From SVTX01 sp045612105 (GTDB lineage: Bacteria; Bacillota; Clostridia; Oscillospirales; CAG-272), in contig JAZKYL010000153.1 of assembly GCA_045612105.1 (NCBI GenBank), positions 1-64,000 on the forward strand: 64,000 nucleotides of DNA, given 5' to 3'. The translations under genes and the position numbers were made by a program. This document shows positions 17,967 through 26,325 of this stretch, one piece after another. Positions within the stretch are counted from its first letter, which is position 1; every line of letters starts with the position of its first letter. The notes below the pieces were generated by a model. The model was not told the DNA's origin. It searched no databases and saw only the letters and a program-made list of their open reading frames with translations.

Positions 17967-19008
17967 TTTCATCTTCCTTTCGGTTATTATCTGTATTTTC
18001 TTCTACGACGCTCTCTTCGGTGACGTTTTCGGTATTCGTTTCATTTTCTTCTGTTTTCTCTTCGGTCTTTTCTACTTTTTTAGCGAAAAATACGGGATTT
18101 TCTACAAGCGAGGGCTTGAGAAGCTTTGCAAAGCCTGCAAGCTCGGTGTCTCCCTCAAGCTTTTTCGAATAGATAAGTCCCCAAATAAGCAGACCGCCAA
18201 AAACCAAGAAGCACAAAAATCCTACCACCTGTGATATACGGAAAGGTCCCACGTAGAGACTATCGGTACGAAGTGCCTCAATGAACATTCTGCCAAATCC
18301 ATACCAGGAAAGGTACATGCAAGCTATCTGACCATTGAATTTTTTCTTTTTATAGAAGATATTAATCAAAATAAAGCCCGTTATATTCCAAAGCGACTCA
18401 TAGAGGAAGGTGGGGTGAACGTAGACCATATTGTAGGTATGAAAATCGGACACGGTATTGCTTGAAATCAGTCCCATTCGCATAAAATACAGAGGACTTC
18501 CGGGGCTTACAAGACCGCCGAAAGCTTCTCCGTTGAAGAAGTTGCCCCATCTGCCCATAGCCTGAGCGATCATTACACCGGGGCCGATCATATCAAGCAG
18601 CTTCAAAGTATTCATCTTCTTTACTCTCGTTACAATGACGATACCGAGAATACCACCGATGATACCGCCGTATATGGCAAGTCCGCCGCCGCGCACGTTG
18701 AAAACGTTCTTTATAAACTGCAAAAAATCAAATGGCTCGGGGATATACATATCAAGCGAGGTCAAAACGTAATAAAGTCTTGCTCCGATAACACCAAGAA
18801 TTACGGTCCAAATACCGATATCCAAAATATCGTCAAGCTTTATGCTCTCGTACTTGCCGCGGAAAATTGCGTAAAGAAACGCGAAAACTATACCGCAGGT
18901 AATAATTACACCGTACCAATATACCGGGAAATCTCCAATGGTAAAGGCAACGTTATCGAGCTGAAACTCGCCGATACCAAGCCCGGGAAAAGCAACTAAG
19001 TTTTTCAT
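17950..19008 (-). CDS. lgt: Prolipoprotein diacylglyceryl transferase
   Basis: Integral membrane enzyme that attaches diacylglycerol from phosphatidylglycerol to the lipobox Cys of prolipoproteins. The 352-residue product has about seven hydrophobic segments and the Lgt signature GRWGNFFNGEAFGG, preceded by RGGGLAIYGGIIGG. A ~60-residue acidic Glu/Thr/Asn-rich cytosolic tail follows the last helix and is not part of the core family. The ATG at 19008 has AAGGAG 9 nt upstream. At least two lipoproteins in this window (40014-40421 and 53594-59398) are likely substrates. Confidence 0.95.
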   Translation of the reverse strand: MKNLVAFPGLGIGEFQLDNVAFTIGDFPVYWYGVIITCGIVFAFLYAIFRGKYESIKLDDILDIGIWTVILGVIGARLYYVLTSLDMYIPEPFDFLQFIKNVFNVRGGGLAIYGGIIGGILGIVIVTRVKKMNTLKLLDMIGPGVMIAQAMGRWGNFFNGEAFGGLVSPGSPLYFMRMGLISSNTVSDFHTYNMVYVHPTFLYESLWNITGFILINIFYKKKKFNGQIACMYLSWYGFGRMFIEALRTDSLYVGPFRISQVVGFLCFLVFGGLLIWGLIYSKKLEGDTELAGFAKLLKPSLVENPVFFAKKVEKTEEKTEENETNTENVTEESVVEENTDNNRKEDENGTDN

Positions 19009-19025
19009 AATAATCCGCTCCTTAA

Positions 19026-20309
19026 TTATTCTTCGGGTTTTACTACAGAAAGGACGAAACACTCGTCAGAGAAGGTCTTTTCAAGCAATTCTTCCACGTA
19101 TTCAAAGGTGATGCTGCCGATAATATCCGGATAATCAAAAAGACCTATCTTATCGTAAGCGTAGCTTGTGAGGGCAAAAGCTATATCCTCGGTAGAGTCA
19201 AAATCGGACACGTAAGAAGAATAAAGACATTTCTTTTCCCTCTCAAAATCGGCTCTGTCGAGTCGATTTTTGCGACAATATGCGATATGTTCCTTAATTT
19301 TAGCTAACAATAGCTCCGGGTTATCGCTCTCGCCCGAGATCATAACGTATGCCGTCTTAGGACTTGCAGAATATCCGCTGTCAAATCCGGGAGAGACTAT
19401 GCCTTGCTCCAACATATCAAGATAAAACTCACCCGCCTCGGAAAGCATCATATGTAGAAGAATATTCATTCCCTCGGTCTTTTTGTATCTATCAATGGGT
19501 GACTGAGGAATATCCGTGTCCTTGACTCCTATACAGAAAAGCGGCTTGCCTACGGGCATTTTCTTATCGACGTAAGGAATTCTTGCTTCACGCGGCTCCT
19601 CAAAGCCAACAAATTTTGATCTGAACTCTCTTTTTTCGGTTCCAATCTCACGATCGACGATCTCAATCGTCTCCTCTACGGTAATATTACCGCAAAGGCA
19701 AAGTACCATATTTTCGGGGGTGTAAAAATCACTACAACAGAGATAAAGTACCTCGGGAGTTATTCCCCCGATCGAATCCTCGCTGCCGCATATCTCATTC
19801 TTGACGGGGTTTTCAAAATACATCGCGTCAAGCATATTCATATAGCAACGGTCGTATGGGTCGTCCATACAGCCTCTTATCTCTTCTGCGATGATGCCGA
19901 TCTCTTTTTTAACGGTTTCCTTTGTGAAATAAGGATGGGTCACGAAATAAAGCAGGTGGCTGACCGCTTCTTTTACGTTTTCCGTAGCAGAGAAAAGATA
20001 TGCTGTGCGCTCGTTGGAGGTATAGGCATTATCATATGCTCCAAGGGCTGAAAAAACGTCGTCTGCGTTACTTCCGTCTTCATTTTCAAAGAGCTTATGC
20101 TCAAGAAAATGAGCGCAACCCTGAGGTAATACTACCCTCTCGTTTCCAAAGTCATATTCGATAGCATTTCCACCGAAGTTGACGGAAAAAACACCGTACG
20201 TAGTGGTCATATTCTTTGGAAACACAAAGACAGTCAAGCCACTGTCGTGGTCGATCTTATAATAATGCTCGCCAAGAAGAGACGACTCATATTTTTTGAT
20301 CTCACTCAT
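19026..20309 (-). CDS. M16-family zinc peptidase (YfmH-like)
   Basis: A 427-residue M16 (pitrilysin/insulinase) peptidase. The inverted zinc motif HFLEH (H67, E70, H71) lies in GCAHFLEHKLFENEDG, with the distal Glu further along (EEIRGCMDDPYD region). It follows a non-catalytic M16 paralog, an arrangement matching YfmF/YfmH of Bacillus, which are annotated as associated with the 5-aminopentanol modification of EF-P. The start at 20309 has GAGGAGG upstream and lies inside the 3' end of the previous gene (8-nt overlap), indicating coupled translation. It is probably cytoplasmic, with no signal peptide. The precise substrate is unknown. Confidence 0.88.
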   Translation of the reverse strand: MSEIKKYESSLLGEHYYKIDHDSGLTVFVFPKNMTTTYGVFSVNFGGNAIEYDFGNERVVLPQGCAHFLEHKLFENEDGSNADDVFSALGAYDNAYTSNERTAYLFSATENVKEAVSHLLYFVTHPYFTKETVKKEIGIIAEEIRGCMDDPYDRCYMNMLDAMYFENPVKNEICGSEDSIGGITPEVLYLCCSDFYTPENMVLCLCGNITVEETIEIVDREIGTEKREFRSKFVGFEEPREARIPYVDKKMPVGKPLFCIGVKDTDIPQSPIDRYKKTEGMNILLHMMLSEAGEFYLDMLEQGIVSPGFDSGYSASPKTAYVMISGESDNPELLLAKIKEHIAYCRKNRLDRADFEREKKCLYSSYVSDFDSTEDIAFALTSYAYDKIGLFDYPDIIGSITFEYVEELLEKTFSDECFVLSVVKPEE

Positions 20310-21624
20310 CGCACTCTTCCTCCTCTTCACCGTTTCCGCAAAGGAAATAGACGGTATCAAATCTGACCTTGTTTGCCACCGCAACGATCTCTTCCTTCGT
20401 CACGTTATTTATTCTTACAACGACGTCCTCGGGACTTTCGTCAACGTCTGCCAGATATCTTCTGAATTTAAATGCCGCAATAGCAGCGGGACTGTCTGAC
20501 GTCTGCATAACACTGGATATAAGGGTTCTTTTCGCTGTCTCGATATCTTCAGCAGTAAAATTACCCGCCTGCATCTCACGCAGCTGAGTCTCAATTTCCG
20601 TATAAGCCACGTCACGGTTCTCGGCTTTTATGCCACACGCGATCATAATTACACCCGTAGCCGAGCTGTACGACGAATAGCAATAATAGCAAAGGCTTTT
20701 CCTCTCTCTTACGTTCATAAAGAGCTTTGCTACCGAAGAACCTCCGAATATCTCATTGAAAAGAACGGCGGCATAGCTTTCGGGATCGCTCATAACGATA
20801 CCGCTTGTGCAACCGATATTAAGTCTCGCCTGAGAGACGTTCATTGTCTCCTCAAGAGCTTTAATTTCTGCATCAGTATCTCTTAGAAAAGCGGTCTCTT
20901 TACCGAAAAGCTCACGTTTTTCTCTACCAAGAGCGGCAAATCTGTTTCCGATAAGCTCTGCTACCTCGCTTACATCGTCACTGCCCACGTAGTAGCATTC
21001 AAGCACCGATTCCTTGAGGAAAACGTCAATATTATCCGAAACCTCGGTAAGGGTCATTTTTTCAAGCTGCTCCACGGTTCCTCGCGTGCTTATTCCCGCA
21101 GGATCGCCTTCTAACATAAGACTTGCACACTTTTCAGCGGCATAGGATTTCTGGTTATTTATTTTTGCCTTTATAGCGTCGATTGCAAGCCCTCTCTCAC
21201 TCTCAAAATTGCTTTTTGAAAGCAGACCGTCCTCTCCTCTGAGCGGAGCAAACAATATTTCAAGAATTATCTCGCAAACGCCCTTAACTATACTTTCCCT
21301 GTCGTCCGAAAATCTGAATCTGTCGCTCAGCATCTCGCAGGAAATCCTGAATATATGACGCGATCCAACCGAAACCGCGCGCCAGGTCACGGTGGCTCCG
21401 TAAAGCTCGTCAAGACGCTTATTTATCGCTACTACCGACGGATATTTTTCACATCCTCGCATCATAGTCGCCATCATCAGCGCCGTTTTAGGAGATCTTT
21501 CAGCATCCGCCGGCAAAATAAAATTAAACGACAAACGCGACATTTTGAATCTATCTGTTTTTACCGTATGAAAACGGAGAGCTGCATCTGCTCTCTCTAT
21601 AGTTTTTTCTATCATCTCTGACAT
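20302..21624 (-). CDS. M16-family peptidase-like protein (YfmF-like, non-catalytic)
   Basis: A 440-residue M16 homolog. The position of the zinc motif holds no HxxEH (the sequence runs LMMATMMRGCEKYPS), so it is probably the inactive partner that pairs with the downstream catalytic M16 protein. C-terminal M16 features are present (SARLNIGC-type strand, FGGSSVAKLFMNVRERKSLCYY). It heads the operon with lgt and folD. GGGGGAT precedes the ATG, and a promoter with a 17-bp spacer is found upstream. Confidence 0.85.
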   Translation of the reverse strand: MSEMIEKTIERADAALRFHTVKTDRFKMSRLSFNFILPADAERSPKTALMMATMMRGCEKYPSVVAINKRLDELYGATVTWRAVSVGSRHIFRISCEMLSDRFRFSDDRESIVKGVCEIILEILFAPLRGEDGLLSKSNFESERGLAIDAIKAKINNQKSYAAEKCASLMLEGDPAGISTRGTVEQLEKMTLTEVSDNIDVFLKESVLECYYVGSDDVSEVAELIGNRFAALGREKRELFGKETAFLRDTDAEIKALEETMNVSQARLNIGCTSGIVMSDPESYAAVLFNEIFGGSSVAKLFMNVRERKSLCYYCYSSYSSATGVIMIACGIKAENRDVAYTEIETQLREMQAGNFTAEDIETAKRTLISSVMQTSDSPAAIAAFKFRRYLADVDESPEDVVVRINNVTKEEIVAVANKVRFDTVYFLCGNGEEEEECDE

Positions 21625-21673
21625 TTATCCCCCAAATACGGAGATAAAATCCTTTCAAATACATATTTAATAT

Positions 21674-21702
21674 ATTTTACACCATTTCCTCATTTTTTTC
21701 AA
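21674..21702 (-). promoter_or_regulatory. Promoter of the M16-lgt-folD operon
   Basis: Minus strand TTGAAA (21702-21697), 17-bp spacer, TAAAAT (21679-21674), about 50 bp before the first M16 start. One mismatch in each hexamer. Confidence 0.6.
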
Positions 21703-21742
21703 GTGGTATTTATAATTTAATCCTCATTTTATAAAAAGTTCT

Positions 21743-21799
21743 TGAAAAAATGGGGCGCGGGGGAGAAAAGTCTTCTTTCAAGAAGTTTTTCTCCCCCGC
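21743..21799 (-). terminator. Terminator of mrp
   Basis: A 13-bp stem GCGGGGGAGAAAA/TTTTCTCCCCCGC (21757-21769 with 21787-21799) whose loop itself can pair, starting 6 nt after the mrp stop. On the minus strand it is followed by gcccc and then six T (about 21745-21750). Confidence 0.8.
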
Positions 21800-21805
21800 A
21801 AACGC

Positions 21806-22642
21806 TTATTTATTACATTTTTTAATTATCATATCAGCCGCCGCATCAAGATAATCGCACTGAATTCTCTCTACCGCGCCGCAATCGATGAACGCCGCAA
21901 CCTCGGGATCGATCGGGAGCTTTGCAAGCAGGTCGTAGCCGAATTCGTTTGCAATATCATCGATATGACTTTCACCGAAGATCTTGATCTCCTTGCCGCA
22001 ATCGGGACACTTGATATAACTCATATTCTCAACGAGACCAAGCACAGGAATACTCATCATATCAGCCATATTCGCAGCCTTTTTAACGATCATGGAAACC
22101 AGATCCTGAGGGCTGGAAACGATTATACAGCCGTCGATGGGAAGGCTCTGGAATACGGTCAGCGGAACGTCGCCCGTTCCGGGAGGGCAGTCGATAAGGA
22201 GATAATCAAGGTCGCCCCAAGCCGCATCCGTCCAGAACTGACGAACTGTTCCCGAGATGATCGAGCCTCTCCAAACTACGGGGTGACTTTCGTCATCAAG
22301 CATAAGATTTACCGAAAGAATCTTGATACCCGTAGCAGTTTCGGGGGGAAGCATATTTCCCTCTCCGTCGCCGTCTACGTCGTCGTGCATTCCAAATGCC
22401 TTAGGAATAGAGGGACCTGTAATATCCGCATCAAGGATACCGACGCTGTATCCCTTTCTATTCAAATGAACTGCCAGCATCGAGGTGACGAGAGATTTAC
22501 CGACTCCGCCCTTTCCGCTCATTACGGCAATTATGTGCTTTACGTTACTTTTTTTGTTGGGCTCGTCCTTGGGGATACCGCCGTTCTTGGACGGACAATT
22601 CAAGGAACACGAGGAACAATCATGAGTGCATCCTTCTGCCAT
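21806..22642 (-). CDS. mrp: Mrp/NBP35-family Fe-S cluster carrier ATPase
   Basis: P-loop NTPase of the Mrp/ApbC family, which binds and delivers Fe-S clusters. The 278-residue product has a deviant Walker A (GKGGVGKS, residues 43-50), the LLIDCPPGTGDVPLT switch region and a C-terminal CPDCGKE motif that usually bridges a cluster in the homodimer. An added N-terminal segment C5-X3-C9-X2-C12-X3-C16 could hold another cluster, as in NBP35-type proteins; the string CTHDCSSCS is shared with the C-terminus of the YmcA-like protein. It is monocistronic, with its own promoter and terminator. Confidence 0.92.
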   Translation of the reverse strand: MAEGCTHDCSSCSLNCPSKNGGIPKDEPNKKSNVKHIIAVMSGKGGVGKSLVTSMLAVHLNRKGYSVGILDADITGPSIPKAFGMHDDVDGDGEGNMLPPETATGIKILSVNLMLDDESHPVVWRGSIISGTVRQFWTDAAWGDLDYLLIDCPPGTGDVPLTVFQSLPIDGCIIVSSPQDLVSMIVKKAANMADMMSIPVLGLVENMSYIKCPDCGKEIKIFGESHIDDIANEFGYDLLAKLPIDPEVAAFIDCGAVERIQCDYLDAAADMIIKKCNK

Positions 22643-22686
22643 TTTAAACCTCCGAATTTATATAAAGATAATTTTTACCAAAGGAT

Positions 22687-22715
22687 ATTATACAACATTA
22701 TTCGCAAAAAAGCAA
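22687..22715 (-). promoter_or_regulatory. Promoter of mrp
   Basis: Minus strand TTGCTT (22715-22710), 17-bp spacer, TATAAT (22692-22687), about 45 bp upstream of the mrp ATG. The -10 is perfect, the -35 weak. Confidence 0.55.
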
Positions 22716-22732
22716 TAGCATTTTCGGAAAAA

Positions 22733-22772
22733 GAAAAAAATAAAAAGGAATCTCTCACGGAGACTCCCTTTT
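22733..22772 (-). terminator. Terminator of yceD-rpmF
   Basis: Hairpin with imperfect 12-13-bp arms (AAAAGG..CTC at 22743-22754 with GAG..CCTTTT at 22760-22772) about 20 nt after rpmF, followed on the minus strand by T-rich sequence (22742-22733). Confidence 0.75.
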
Positions 22773-22791
22773 ATTTTTGCTTTTGTGTCAA

Positions 22792-22983
22792 TTAAGCCTC
22801 TTTTACGTTGAGAACCTTCTTGCCGTTGTAGAAGCCGCAAACCTTGCATACGCAGTGGGGCTTGAGCATCTCGGAGCAAGCGGGGTTGGAGCACTTAACA
22901 AGTCCGGGCATAGTAAGCTTGGAGTTGTTGCTTCTTCTCTTATCTCTGCGTGCTTTGGACACTTTTCTCTTCGGTACTGCCAT
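22792..22983 (-). CDS. rpmF: 50S ribosomal protein L32
   Basis: A 63-residue ribosomal protein L32 beginning MAVPKRKVSKARRDKRRS. It is the zinc-binding (C+) form, with two Cys pairs (CSNPAC and CVCKVC) building a zinc ribbon. SD GAGGAGG precedes the ATG. It sits directly downstream of yceD, the classic yceD-rpmF pairing. Confidence 0.97.
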   Translation of the reverse strand: MAVPKRKVSKARRDKRRSNNSKLTMPGLVKCSNPACSEMLKPHCVCKVCGFYNGKKVLNVKEA

Positions 22984-23057
22984 TGTGAAACCTCCTCTCG
23001 AAAACGCTTTCCGCGTTCCCGATTATAATAAAATTATTTTTTACTGTTTATGAGCGT

Positions 23058-23576
23058 TTAAGTCTCGTCTTCCTTGTTCAGCAGTTGTGCTAAAACCGCA
23101 AGTCTGGGATCGATCTCCTTCTTTGGGCAACCGCAGTCACCATCCTTGAGAGATTTACCGCACTTGGGGCAGAGTCCGGGGCAATCCTCTGAGCAAAGGA
23201 TCTTACGGGGGAAATCAAGCAAGAGCGCTTCGGAAAGCTGCTCATCGATATCGAGACGACCGTTTTCAACGATAACGTACTCGTCAACGTTGTCCTCGAT
23301 CTGTTCCTCGGTAAGGGTTCCCTCGTCGGCGACCACTCTTTCGAAATCAAGCACAAATTCGCCCGTGACGGTATCGAGACACCTGTCGCACTCGGTCTCA
23401 TACGCAAGCTGAGCCTGAGCCTTCAGTTGCATATAACCTGCACTGTTGGTTATCTCACCCGAAACGTGCGCGTCGTCCTTGAAGCTGACTCTGTCCATAG
23501 GAATGGGTTCAAGCTTGTAATCAAAGGTTATTCGGTTTTTCTCTCCTCTGAGGAGAGGTCCTACGTCCAATATCAT
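23058..23576 (-). CDS. yceD: YceD/DUF177-family protein
   Basis: A 172-residue DUF177 (YceD) protein, a family almost always encoded just upstream of rpmF and linked to large-subunit rRNA accumulation in bacteria and plants. It carries the ECDRC motif in the middle and a zinc-knuckle-like cluster near the end (CSEDCPGLCPKCGKSL, then CGC). The ATG at 23576 is chosen because GAAGGGTGG lies upstream and the protein then begins at the conserved MILDVGPLL. The transcript starts at a perfect consensus promoter. Confidence 0.88.
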   Translation of the reverse strand: MILDVGPLLRGEKNRITFDYKLEPIPMDRVSFKDDAHVSGEITNSAGYMQLKAQAQLAYETECDRCLDTVTGEFVLDFERVVADEGTLTEEQIEDNVDEYVIVENGRLDIDEQLSEALLLDFPRKILCSEDCPGLCPKCGKSLKDGDCGCPKKEIDPRLAVLAQLLNKEDET

Positions 23577-23619
23577 ACAAAAACCACCCTTCTTCAAGAC
23601 ATAAAACGCGACTTTAATT

Positions 23620-23648
23620 ATTATACATAATAAAATGCGATTTGTCAA
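23620..23648 (-). promoter_or_regulatory. Consensus promoter of yceD-rpmF
   Basis: Minus strand TTGACA (23648-23643), 17-bp spacer, TATAAT (23625-23620), 45 bp before the yceD start. A perfect match to the sigma-A consensus, as expected for a ribosomal-protein operon. Confidence 0.85.
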
Positions 23649-23705
23649 GAGTTTTTTTCATTTTTTAGAGGGATTTTTTACAAAATTCAAAAAAATTCTT
23701 TTTTC

Positions 23706-23734
23706 TTGACAGAACGTAGCAAAAATGTTATACT
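23706..23734 (+). promoter_or_regulatory. Promoter of tmcAL
   Basis: TTGACA (23706-23711), 17-bp spacer, TATACT (23729-23734), 38 bp upstream of the tmcAL ATG. It is back-to-back with the yceD promoter, 57 bp between the two -35 boxes. Confidence 0.8.
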
Positions 23735-23771
23735 ATATATTGTTAAACAAGTATTCAAGAAAGGAGAGCTT

Positions 23772-24980
23772 ATGAAAACCGTAGGCATCGTATGCGAATA
23801 CAACCCTTTTCACATGGGTCACAAGCGGCAATTTGATCTTTTGCGCGAGAGCGGCGCGGAGACGATAATCTGCGCAATGAGCGGTAATTTTTCCGAGCGC
23901 GGTGAGTTGACAGTTGCCGACAAATACACCCGTGCCGAATCTGCCGTAAAATGCGGCGCGGATATAGTCGTTGAGCTTCCCTTTCCCTTTTCTTCCTTTT
24001 CCGCAGAAGGATTTGCTAGGTCGGGCGTTCACATTTTGTCAAACCTAGGTTGTGACACGCTGTCCTTCGGAAGCGAGTGCGCAGACAAAGAGCTTTTGAT
24101 GCGCGCGGCTGACATTGTTTTGTCGGAGAACTTTGTTCGAGCTTACACCGAAGCCTACAAAAACCAAGGGGCGGCAAAGTCCTATTTCGACCTGCTCACA
24201 TCGCATCTCGGAGAGGATACATCTCTCTTATCCAATGACATTTTAGCGATTTCCTACATCGCCGCTATCAAGCGTGAGAATTTGAAACTTGAAGTTTTCC
24301 CCATCAGGCGTGAGGGGGCGGCGTATACCGAAAATCAACTTGGCGACGATTACCCCAGTGCAACTGCCATCCGCCAAGCGGTCAAAAATTCTTCCGAGGA
24401 ATTTTTCTCATTATCGGACAAGTATCTGCCGGGTGAGGCTCTTGAAACCCTTCAAAACGCTCAAAAAGCCGGACTTGCGCCTGTATTTACCAACAATATC
24501 GGCTCAGATATATTGAGCTTCTTCAAGCTGATGTCCCCCGATGATATTATTGCAAGGGCGATCAAAAAATCAGGCGGCGGCACGACTGTTGCCGAGGACG
24601 GTTGCGGACTTGTGGAAAGACTTTGCAACTGCGCGAAAAAATCCAAAAGCTTCGATGCTTTTATCGATAGCGCATACAATTCCAGATATACCGATGCGAG
24701 AGTCAACCGTGTAATGCTCTTTTCCCTGATTGGAGTATCGGACATTTTTGCAAAAGCTGTTCCCGAGTACGCAATTTTGCTTGGGGCAAGTGAAAAGGGT
24801 CGGAAGTACCTTTCAGAGATCAGAAAAACACCGGGATTCCCCATAATAACAAAACCTGCTGACGCTCCCGCGGGAGTTTTGACGGATATTCTGCAACTTT
24901 CCGATTCACTTTACGCATCTGCAATGCCAAAGGGCATAAATTTCGACTTTTTTATAAAAAAACACCCTTTTATGGGATAA
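23772..24980 (+). CDS. tmcAL: tRNA(Met) cytidine acetate ligase
   Basis: ATP-dependent ligase that acetylates C34 of elongator tRNA-Met using acetate; the Firmicutes alternative to TmcA. The 402-residue product starts with the nucleotidyltransferase-fold signature GIVCEYNPFHMGH (HxGH-type motif), then MSGNFSERGE and LPFPFSSFSAEGFA, all characteristic of the family formerly called DUF795. AAAGGAG lies 7 nt before the ATG at 23772; the open frame extends 22 codons upstream into the promoter and is not used. No terminator is obvious before the next gene's promoter. Confidence 0.93.
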   Translation: MKTVGIVCEYNPFHMGHKRQFDLLRESGAETIICAMSGNFSERGELTVADKYTRAESAVKCGADIVVELPFPFSSFSAEGFARSGVHILSNLGCDTLSFGSECADKELLMRAADIVLSENFVRAYTEAYKNQGAAKSYFDLLTSHLGEDTSLLSNDILAISYIAAIKRENLKLEVFPIRREGAAYTENQLGDDYPSATAIRQAVKNSSEEFFSLSDKYLPGEALETLQNAQKAGLAPVFTNNIGSDILSFFKLMSPDDIIARAIKKSGGGTTVAEDGCGLVERLCNCAKKSKSFDAFIDSAYNSRYTDARVNRVMLFSLIGVSDIFAKAVPEYAILLGASEKGRKYLSEIRKTPGFPIITKPADAPAGVLTDILQLSDSLYASAMPKGINFDFFIKKHPFMG

Positions 24981-25016
24981 AATTGTAAATTAAACGAAAA
25001 CAATAAGATTTTTGTG

Positions 25017-25045
25017 TTGACTTACAGACTTTTATATGATATAAT
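25017..25045 (+). promoter_or_regulatory. Promoter of the 96-aa gene
   Basis: TTGACT (25017-25022), 17-bp spacer, TATAAT (25040-25045). The ~60-nt leader contains a 6-bp hairpin TTTCGA/TCGAAA (25083-25098) abutting the AAGGTG ribosome site, which could tune translation. Confidence 0.75.
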
Positions 25046-25110
25046 TTGTTATTGATATATTTTCGCAAATTCAGAGAAAGGATTTCGAGCAATCGAAAAG
25101 GTGATATATA

Positions 25111-25401
25111 ATGGCAGAGACTCGCGATATGGTCAAGGGCGACATTATTTATTATAAAAACAAGCCCCTTGTCAGGGAAAAAGATACAATTTGCTACGGC
25201 GATTTTACTGAGAAGTGCGTTCTTATTTTTGAGATAATGTCGTACGTTGAAAAGGAAGGACAGAAGGTCCCCGGAAAGATATTCATTCAGGTTATCGACT
25301 CCGAAAGTGGCAAGATACTGAAGCAGGCAGACAAGGAAGGTATGTTTGATGCCTTCACCTACGGAATCTTCTGGTACGAAAAGTTCCTTTCCGAAAATTA
25401 A
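25111..25401 (+). CDS. Uncharacterised 96-residue soluble protein
   Basis: I do not recognise this family. The protein is soluble, charged (Lys/Glu/Asp-rich) and predicted beta-rich by pattern, with no signal peptide, membrane helix or cysteine pair. The composition and spacing look like a real cytoplasmic protein: codon use matches neighbours, a near-consensus promoter lies 66 bp upstream and a GC-rich terminator follows 25 nt after the stop, so it is a stand-alone transcription unit. It is convergent with the metallophosphoesterase gene. Confidence 0.75.
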   Translation: MAETRDMVKGDIIYYKNKPLVREKDTICYGDFTEKCVLIFEIMSYVEKEGQKVPGKIFIQVIDSESGKILKQADKEGMFDAFTYGIFWYEKFLSEN

Positions 25402-25426
25402 TATTAGAGATATACTTGTAAAATTC

Positions 25427-25456
25427 CCCGTTGCGGTTCGCAACGGGGATATTTCT
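25427..25456 (+). terminator. Terminator of the 96-aa gene
   Basis: A 10-bp GC-rich stem CCCCGTTGCG/CGCAACGGGG (25427-25436 with 25440-25449, loop gtt) followed by atatttct. It may also stop the convergent leftward metallophosphoesterase transcript (minus-strand tail aattttac). Confidence 0.8.
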
Positions 25457-25488
25457 ATTTAAGTTCAAAGAAAAATGGGTCGACTACA

Positions 25489-26325
25489 TTAATTCTCTCC
25501 TTTAACAAGCTCCACAACAACGATCTCGCGCGGATTGTTGAACCTTATGGGAAAGCTGCTGTTGCCAACACCTCTGCTGACGATCAGCACGCTATCCTCC
25601 CTTTCATATATTCCGCCGTCATATTCGGGGAAAAATCCGTAACTAGGGGCATAAAGACCACCAATGAACGGAAGACGGAACTGTCCACCGTGAAGGTGAC
25701 CGCTAAAAACAAGATCAAATCCGCAATTAGCGTACTGAGGAAAATCGGTTGGACGGTGTGCCAAAAGCAGAGAAAACTTCTCGTCCTTTCCCATAAACTC
25801 GGTCAACTCATCGTTTGAAGGAATATGACCGAAATTTTGGTCGTTGAGTCCAACCAAGTGGATAAATTCGCCACCGCGCTCGATAGTCACGCTTTCATCT
25901 TCAAGCAAAATCGCACCAACCGACGCAAGTCGCTCTTTCATTTCTGCATATTCGTCCTCCGGCAAAGCCGCCTCGTGATTTCCGCTTATATAATAGGTGG
26001 GAGCAATTTTTACCGCCTGCTCCACAAAGCTCACAGCAACGTCAATATTGGTTCTGTTTCGGTCAACCAGATCGCCTGTAAGCACGATAATATTAGGTCT
26101 GCTCTCTTCAAGCGTGGAAAGAAGCCGCGAGTTTCCTTCTCCAAGCTCGTCGTTATGTAGGTCTGAGACCTGAGCTATGCGAAATCCCGAAAAGGCATCG
26201 GGGAGCTCTTCGCTGTAAACAGTAAATTCTGTGACGGTTATCGCCGTGTTTCCCCAAATCATCCAGATGACGAAAGTAAGAAGCAACACGGCAACGACCG
26301 AAAAAATAATAAATCTTTTTTTCAT
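25489..26325 (-). CDS. Membrane-anchored metallophosphoesterase (YkuE-like)
   Basis: A 278-residue calcineurin-like phosphoesterase. After an N-terminal membrane helix (~5-24) come the dimetal motifs in order: VSDLHND (DxH), LTGDLVDRN (GDxxD), YYISGNHEA (GNHE), LAHRP and FSGHLHGGQFRLP (GHxH). Proteins of this layout are placed outside the membrane and act on lipids or phosphoesters; the substrate here is not known. The ATG at 26325 shares its A with the NERD gene's TAA stop (TAATG), so it is translationally coupled, and no separate strong SD is seen. Confidence 0.87.
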   Translation of the reverse strand: MKKRFIIFSVVAVLLLTFVIWMIWGNTAITVTEFTVYSEELPDAFSGFRIAQVSDLHNDELGEGNSRLLSTLEESRPNIIVLTGDLVDRNRTNIDVAVSFVEQAVKIAPTYYISGNHEAALPEDEYAEMKERLASVGAILLEDESVTIERGGEFIHLVGLNDQNFGHIPSNDELTEFMGKDEKFSLLLAHRPTDFPQYANCGFDLVFSGHLHGGQFRLPFIGGLYAPSYGFFPEYDGGIYEREDSVLIVSRGVGNSSFPIRFNNPREIVVVELVKGEN

